Source of the DNA: Streptomyces sp. NBC_00250
Lineage (GTDB): Bacteria; Actinomycetota; Actinomycetes; Streptomycetales; Streptomycetaceae
DNA: 64,000 bases
Reading direction: 5' to 3'
NCBI RefSeq assembly: GCF_036192275.1
Contig: NZ_CP108088.1
Span: forward strand, 4,217,501-4,281,500
The first letter of the stretch is position 1, and each line of letters starts with the position of its first letter. The translations under genes were made by a program, and so were the position numbers. The notes below the pieces were generated by a model that was not told the origin of the DNA, made no database searches, and worked only from the letters and a program-made list of their open reading frames with translations. Positions 60,850 to 64,000 of the stretch are shown one piece after another.

Positions 60850-61848
60850 ATGCACGCCATCCGCCTCCACGCCTTCGGCCCCGCCGAGAACCTCACGTAC
60901 GAGGAGACCCCCGACCCCGTACCGGGCCCCGGCCAGGTCCGCATCAAGGTCGCGGCAGCCGGCGTACACCTCCTCGACACCGCGCTCAGGGAGGGGATGA
61001 CGGGCCCGTTCCCGGCGCCCGCCGAGCTGCCCACCGTCCCCGGCCGCGAGGTCGCCGGCACCGTCGACGCCCTCGGCGAGGGCACCGACCCGGCCTGGCT
61101 CGGCAAGCGGGTCGTCGCCCACCTCGGCATGGCGCCCGGCGGGTACGCCGAACTCGCCGTCACCGACGCCACCCGCCTCCACGCCCTGGCCGACCACCTC
61201 GGCGAGGCGGAGGCCGTCGCCATGATCGGCACCGGCCGCACCACCCTGGGCATCCTGCAGTTCACGGCCCTCGGCCCCGACTCGGTGGCGGTCGTCCCCG
61301 CGGCGGCCGGCGGCATCGGCACCCTGCTCGTCCAGTACGCCAAGAACGCCGGCGCCACCGTCATCGGCCTCGCCGGCGGCCCCACGAAGGTCGCCCTCGT
61401 CGAGGAGAACGGCGCCGACCTGGCCGTCGACTACAAGCGGCCCGACTGGCCCGAGAAGGTCCGCGCCCACCTGGGCGGGCGCACCGCCACCGTCGTCTTC
61501 GACTCGGTCGGCGGCGACACCGGCCGCGCCGCCGTCGACCTCCTCGGCAAGGGCGGACAGCACGTCGTGTTCGGCTGGTCGGGCGCCGGACTCCACGACG
61601 GCGAGGCGCTCACCTTCACACCGGAGGAACTGGACGCGCGCGGCATCACCTCGGAGTCCGTCCTCGGCCCCGTCATGATCCGGAAGGCGGGCGGCGACGT
61701 CCGCAACCTCGAACTCGCCGCCCTCGACGCGGCGACCACCGGCACCCTCCGCCCGGCGGTCCACCGCTTCCCGCTCGCGGACGCGGCGGGCGCCCACCGC
61801 GCCCTGGAGAACAGGGGCACGACGGGCAAGGTGGTCCTGATCCCCTAG
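60850..61848 (+). CDS. Zinc-binding-dehydrogenase-family quinone oxidoreductase-like protein
   Basis: 332 residues of the medium-chain dehydrogenase/reductase superfamily, quinone-oxidoreductase branch: MHAIRLHAFGPAENLTYEETP, VPGREVAGTVDALGEG, and the NADPH site VVPAAAGGIGTLLVQYAKNAGA. The catalytic zinc Cys/His set of alcohol dehydrogenases is absent, as usual for this branch. It would reduce a quinone or enone with NADPH. It starts 57 bases after the flavoprotein stop. A terminator follows. Confidence 0.9.
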   Translation: MHAIRLHAFGPAENLTYEETPDPVPGPGQVRIKVAAAGVHLLDTALREGMTGPFPAPAELPTVPGREVAGTVDALGEGTDPAWLGKRVVAHLGMAPGGYAELAVTDATRLHALADHLGEAEAVAMIGTGRTTLGILQFTALGPDSVAVVPAAAGGIGTLLVQYAKNAGATVIGLAGGPTKVALVEENGADLAVDYKRPDWPEKVRAHLGGRTATVVFDSVGGDTGRAAVDLLGKGGQHVVFGWSGAGLHDGEALTFTPEELDARGITSESVLGPVMIRKAGGDVRNLELAALDAATTGTLRPAVHRFPLADAAGAHRALENRGTTGKVVLIP

Positions 61849-61872
61849 CGGGTGTCCTGCCGGCCTGATCGA

Positions 61873-61897
61873 CACCGCACCCCTGAGGGGTGCGGTG
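61873..61897. terminator. Terminator
   Basis: A perfect 11-bp stem CACCGCACCCC / GGGGTGCGGTG with a 3-base loop between convergent genes. Confidence 0.75.
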
Positions 61898-61900
61898 GCC

Positions 61901-62245
61901 TCAGACGGCCCCGACGACATCCCAGGAGTGCGCCTTGAACTCCTTCAGGAAGTCGGGGTGGTCCTCCCACATCCGGGCGACGGAGCGCAGCACGTCCCAG
62001 TTGTGCTCCAGCGCCTGGTCCACCACCTGCCGCAGCTCCGGCGCCGACTCCCGCTTCTCCACGAGCCCGTTGACGGCGGAGGCGGCCTGCACGGTGTAGC
62101 GCGCGGCGCGCAGGGCCCGGGAGGTGTCGTCCATGCCGAAGCCGTGGTCACTGCCGTTCGCCGGGTCGAAGAGCGGCGTCAACCGCGCCTCGATGAAGGC
62201 CGTGATCCGCTGAAACCGCTGCTCGATGTCCGTAACCGTATCCAT
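61901..62245 (-). CDS. Hypothetical helical protein (114 aa)
   Basis: ATG 62245 has AAAGGGG four bases upstream. The product is soluble and looks mostly alpha-helical (DIEQRFQRITAFIEARLTPL, RALRAARYTVQAASAVNGLVEKR, LRQVVDQALEHNWDVLRSVARMWEDH). No domain is recognised. It starts 10 bases after the upstream GNAT stop, so the two may be cotranscribed. Confidence 0.6.
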   Translation of the reverse strand: MDTVTDIEQRFQRITAFIEARLTPLFDPANGSDHGFGMDDTSRALRAARYTVQAASAVNGLVEKRESAPELRQVVDQALEHNWDVLRSVARMWEDHPDFLKEFKAHSWDVVGAV

Positions 62246-62255
62246 GACCCCTTTC

Positions 62256-62735
62256 CTACACCCCCGCCCCACCCAGCTCCGCCAGCGCCCCGTCCGTCAG
62301 CCGGTACACGGTCCACTCGTCCTGCGGGCGGGCGCCGAGGGACGCGTAGAAGTCGATCGACGGCTTGTTCCAGTTCAGTACGGACCACTCCAGGCGCTCG
62401 TACCCGCGCTCGACGCAGATCCGGGCCAGTTCGGTGAGCAGCGCCTTGCCGTGGCCGCCGCCGCGCACCTCCGGACGGACGTACAGGTCCTCCAGGTAGA
62501 TGCCGTGGACCCCGCGCCAGGTCGAGAAGTTGAGGAACCAGATCGCGAAGCCGACGACCTCGCCCGCCTCGGTCTCGGCGACGTGCGCGAAGGCGGCGGG
62601 GCGGGCGCCGAAGAGGGCCTCGTGGAGCTGCTCCGGAGTCGTACGGACCTCGTCGAGGGCCTTCTCGTACTCCGCGAGGTCACGGACGAGGGAGTGGATG
62701 ACGGGGACGTCGGCAGGCGTGGCTGTACGGATCAT
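62256..62735 (-). CDS. GNAT acetyltransferase, diamine/thialysine-type
   Basis: 159 residues. IRTATPADVPVIHSLVRDLAEYEKALDEV at the start, WRGVHGIYLEDLYVRPEVRGGGHGKALLTEL with the acetyl-CoA loop, and LEWSVLNWNKPSIDFYASLGA. The FSTWRG..IYLEDLYV and NWNKPSI.FY segments are typical of spermidine/thialysine (SSAT-like) acetyltransferases. It would acetylate a small amine. Confidence 0.85.
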   Translation of the reverse strand: MIRTATPADVPVIHSLVRDLAEYEKALDEVRTTPEQLHEALFGARPAAFAHVAETEAGEVVGFAIWFLNFSTWRGVHGIYLEDLYVRPEVRGGGHGKALLTELARICVERGYERLEWSVLNWNKPSIDFYASLGARPQDEWTVYRLTDGALAELGGAGV

Positions 62736-62750
62736 GGGGCCAGCCTGCCC

Positions 62751-62851
62751 CGCGCGGACCGGTCCTGGCCAGGAGGTTTCACCGGCCGGACCCCTCACCC
62801 CCGCGCGGACCGGTCCTCGCCAAGAGGATTCACCGGGCCGGACCCCTCACC
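62751..62851. repeat. 51-bp tandem duplication
   Basis: A unit beginning CGCGCGGACCGGTCCT and ending in CCGGACCCCTCACCC starts at 62751 and again at 62802, with only a few differences. It fills the gap between the GNAT start and the phosphotransferase stop. Confidence 0.85.
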
Positions 62852-63734
62852 CCCGCGCCGCCCGCAGGATCCGCGCCACCTCCACCTGCTCCGCGTCCAG
62901 ACCCGGTTCCCCGTCCTCCACGTCCCACAGCCCGTTCTGCAGCACCCGCCCCAGCGTCCACGCCACCGCCCTCCCCCGGTCGCCGACGACCTCGGCGAGG
63001 AGGTCGAACCGCCACAGGAAGTCGTCGGGATCGAAGCGGTCCATCAGGGCCGGCAGCAGGTCGAAGCCCGGGTCGCCGGCGAGCGGCTTGGGGTCGATCG
63101 CCAGCCACGGTTCGCGCCCGGCCGCGAGGACATTGCCCAGGTGCAGGTCCCAGTGGAGGAGCCGGTCGCCCGCTTCGCCCGCCACCTCCCGTACGGCCGC
63201 CGCACAGTCACGCAGCACCGCCGCGTCGTCCGCGCCGAGGCGTGCGACCGCGTCCGGCACGTCCGCGAGCATCCCGGCCGCGATGTCGCCGAGCCGACGC
63301 AGCCCCTCCGGCGCGGGGACCGCCGTCAGCCGGGCGAGCAGTCCCGCCACGACGCCGAGCGCCTCCCGCGTGTCGCCGTGGGAGGTCAGCGGCCGGGCCT
63401 CGTCGAGCCGCTCCAGGAGCATCGTGCCCGTACCGGCGTCGTGGTCGAGGAGCCGCACCACACCGTCCCCGCCCCACGTGCGCAGACCGACGGGCTCCCC
63501 CTCGGTCTCGTCGTCGAGGATCTGCATCTTGAGCGCGGCCCGCGTGCCGTCCGCGACCCGCTCGACGGGCAGGACCAGGGAGGCCACCCCGTACATGGAG
63601 GGCCCCGTGACCCGCAGCCCCCACCGGTCGAGGAACTCCTCGGCCCGCTCCGGCAGCGCGGCGATGAACGCCCGCCCCGCCTCACCGTTGTACTTCGCCT
63701 GCGACGCCGCGAGTTCCTCGGGTACGTGAATCAC
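62847..63734 (-). CDS. Aminoglycoside/hydroxyurea-type phosphotransferase
   Basis: 295 residues, GTG start. Kinase-like fold: LKMQILDDETEGEP holds the ATP-binding Lys region, and HWDLHLGNVLAAGREPWLAIDPKP has the catalytic HxDxxxxN and the metal-binding Asp. The order and spacing fit the aminoglycoside/hydroxyurea resistance kinase family (streptomycin 6-kinase-like). It could inactivate an antibiotic or phosphorylate a metabolite; resistance is not proven. Confidence 0.88.
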   Translation of the reverse strand: MIHVPEELAASQAKYNGEAGRAFIAALPERAEEFLDRWGLRVTGPSMYGVASLVLPVERVADGTRAALKMQILDDETEGEPVGLRTWGGDGVVRLLDHDAGTGTMLLERLDEARPLTSHGDTREALGVVAGLLARLTAVPAPEGLRRLGDIAAGMLADVPDAVARLGADDAAVLRDCAAAVREVAGEAGDRLLHWDLHLGNVLAAGREPWLAIDPKPLAGDPGFDLLPALMDRFDPDDFLWRFDLLAEVVGDRGRAVAWTLGRVLQNGLWDVEDGEPGLDAEQVEVARILRAARG

Positions 63735-63884
63735 CCCACGACCCTAGACAGCGGCGGCGCGCGGCGCCTTCGAGATTCGAGCCGCGTCGTACAGCGCCTC
63801 CCCGCCCTGCCGCCGAAGCACCCGTATCCACAGGGCCGGGGCCCCCGGTAACCTCCCGCCCACGCACCCGGAAGAGGGATACAC

Positions 63885-64000
63885 ATGAGTACGGTCAACG
63901 GCGGCATCTCGTTCTGGTACGCGCAGGACGGCGCCCCCGATCCCTGCGAACCGCTCCCCGGCGACACCACTGCCGACGTCTGCATCGTCGGCGGCGGCTA
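63885..64000 (+). CDS. FAD-dependent oxidoreductase, cut by window end
   Basis: ATG 63885 follows GGAAGAGGGATACAC. The visible 38 codons include ISFWYAQDG and TTADVCIVGGGY, the start of a GxGxxG FAD-binding motif. This opening is typical of DAO-family (glycine oxidase / sarcosine oxidase-like) flavoproteins. The rest lies beyond the window. Confidence 0.75.
   Translation, partial: MSTVNGGISFWYAQDGAPDPCEPLPGDTTADVCIVGGG

Noticed and set aside
62847-63734. Acquired antibiotic-resistance gene
   Set aside because: The kinase family fits, but base composition and context are those of the chromosome with no mobile element, so resistance by recent transfer is not supported.

Overview
The window is high-GC DNA with GC-rich third codon positions, frequent GTG/TTG starts and very dense gene packing. 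Together with groEL2 behind tandem CIRCE elements, a CdgB-type diguanylate cyclase, DasR-type boxes around nagKA, and an HbpS/SenS/SenR locus, this points to a Streptomyces chromosome in a conserved, core-like region. I see no phage, integrase, transposase, CRISPR array, rRNA or tRNA. The gene order resembles what I remember of the S. coelicolor cdgB-nagKA-otsA-groEL2 region, but I could not check that.

Layout. Positions 1-2770 form the least explained part: three tandem small genes with an almost identical 53-residue N-terminal part and variable hydrophobic C-terminal tails, two copies of a second small peptide (one killed by an in-frame stop), a 76-residue protein, and a signal-less hemopexin/M15-peptidase-like fusion. 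From 2792 to 6990 come two small conserved genes and a MurR-MurQ-MurP type operon for N-acetylmuramic acid uptake and recycling. From 7052 to 21542 lie mostly secreted or accessory genes: a tripeptidyl-aminopeptidase-like hydrolase, a GNAT, an aldo/keto reductase with a signal-less binding protein, a KamA-type radical SAM protein, an FG-GAP propeller protein, a methyltransferase, an SRPBCC protein and two overlapping secreted paralogues.

From 21633 to 32940 lie the stress and central-metabolism genes: groEL2, a cold-shock protein, a sulfur-carrier protein (CysO/MoaD-like) downstream of a threonine-synthase-like PLP enzyme with an S-box (SAM) riboswitch leader, glucosyl-3-phosphoglycerate synthase, a wall-anchored-type protein, trehalose-6-phosphate synthase and phosphatase, and an HxlR regulator divergent from an imine-reductase-like enzyme. 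From 33251 to 37936 a sugar-binding lipoprotein faces nagK-nagA, with two candidate DasR sites between them, followed by a PfkB kinase. Amino-sugar handling therefore recurs at both 3.5-7 kb and 33-37 kb.

From 38068 to 44520 come a small secreted protein, a membrane-anchored CBM-like protein, the GAF-PAS-GGDEF cyclase with candidate BldD and Crp sites upstream, a flavin reductase, ArfB, TerD, a GNAT and a NUDIX hydrolase. From 44517 to 58263 are three NarL-type two-component systems: two linked to ABC-2 exporters (44.5-48.8 kb and 54.3-58.3 kb), and the haem/redox-type HbpS-SenS-SenR system between them, with an M1 peptidase and an FAD monooxygenase. The last 6 kb hold a pentapeptide-repeat protein, an amine-oxidase-like flavoprotein, a quinone-oxidoreductase-like enzyme, a GNAT, an aminoglycoside/hydroxyurea-type kinase and the first 38 codons of another flavoprotein cut by the window end.

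The two signals I would follow first are the tandem leader/core-like peptide cassette at the left edge, and the SAM-riboswitch / ThrC-like / sulfur-carrier operon at 24.2-26.0 kb, which reads like a sulfur-carrier-dependent homocysteine pathway.
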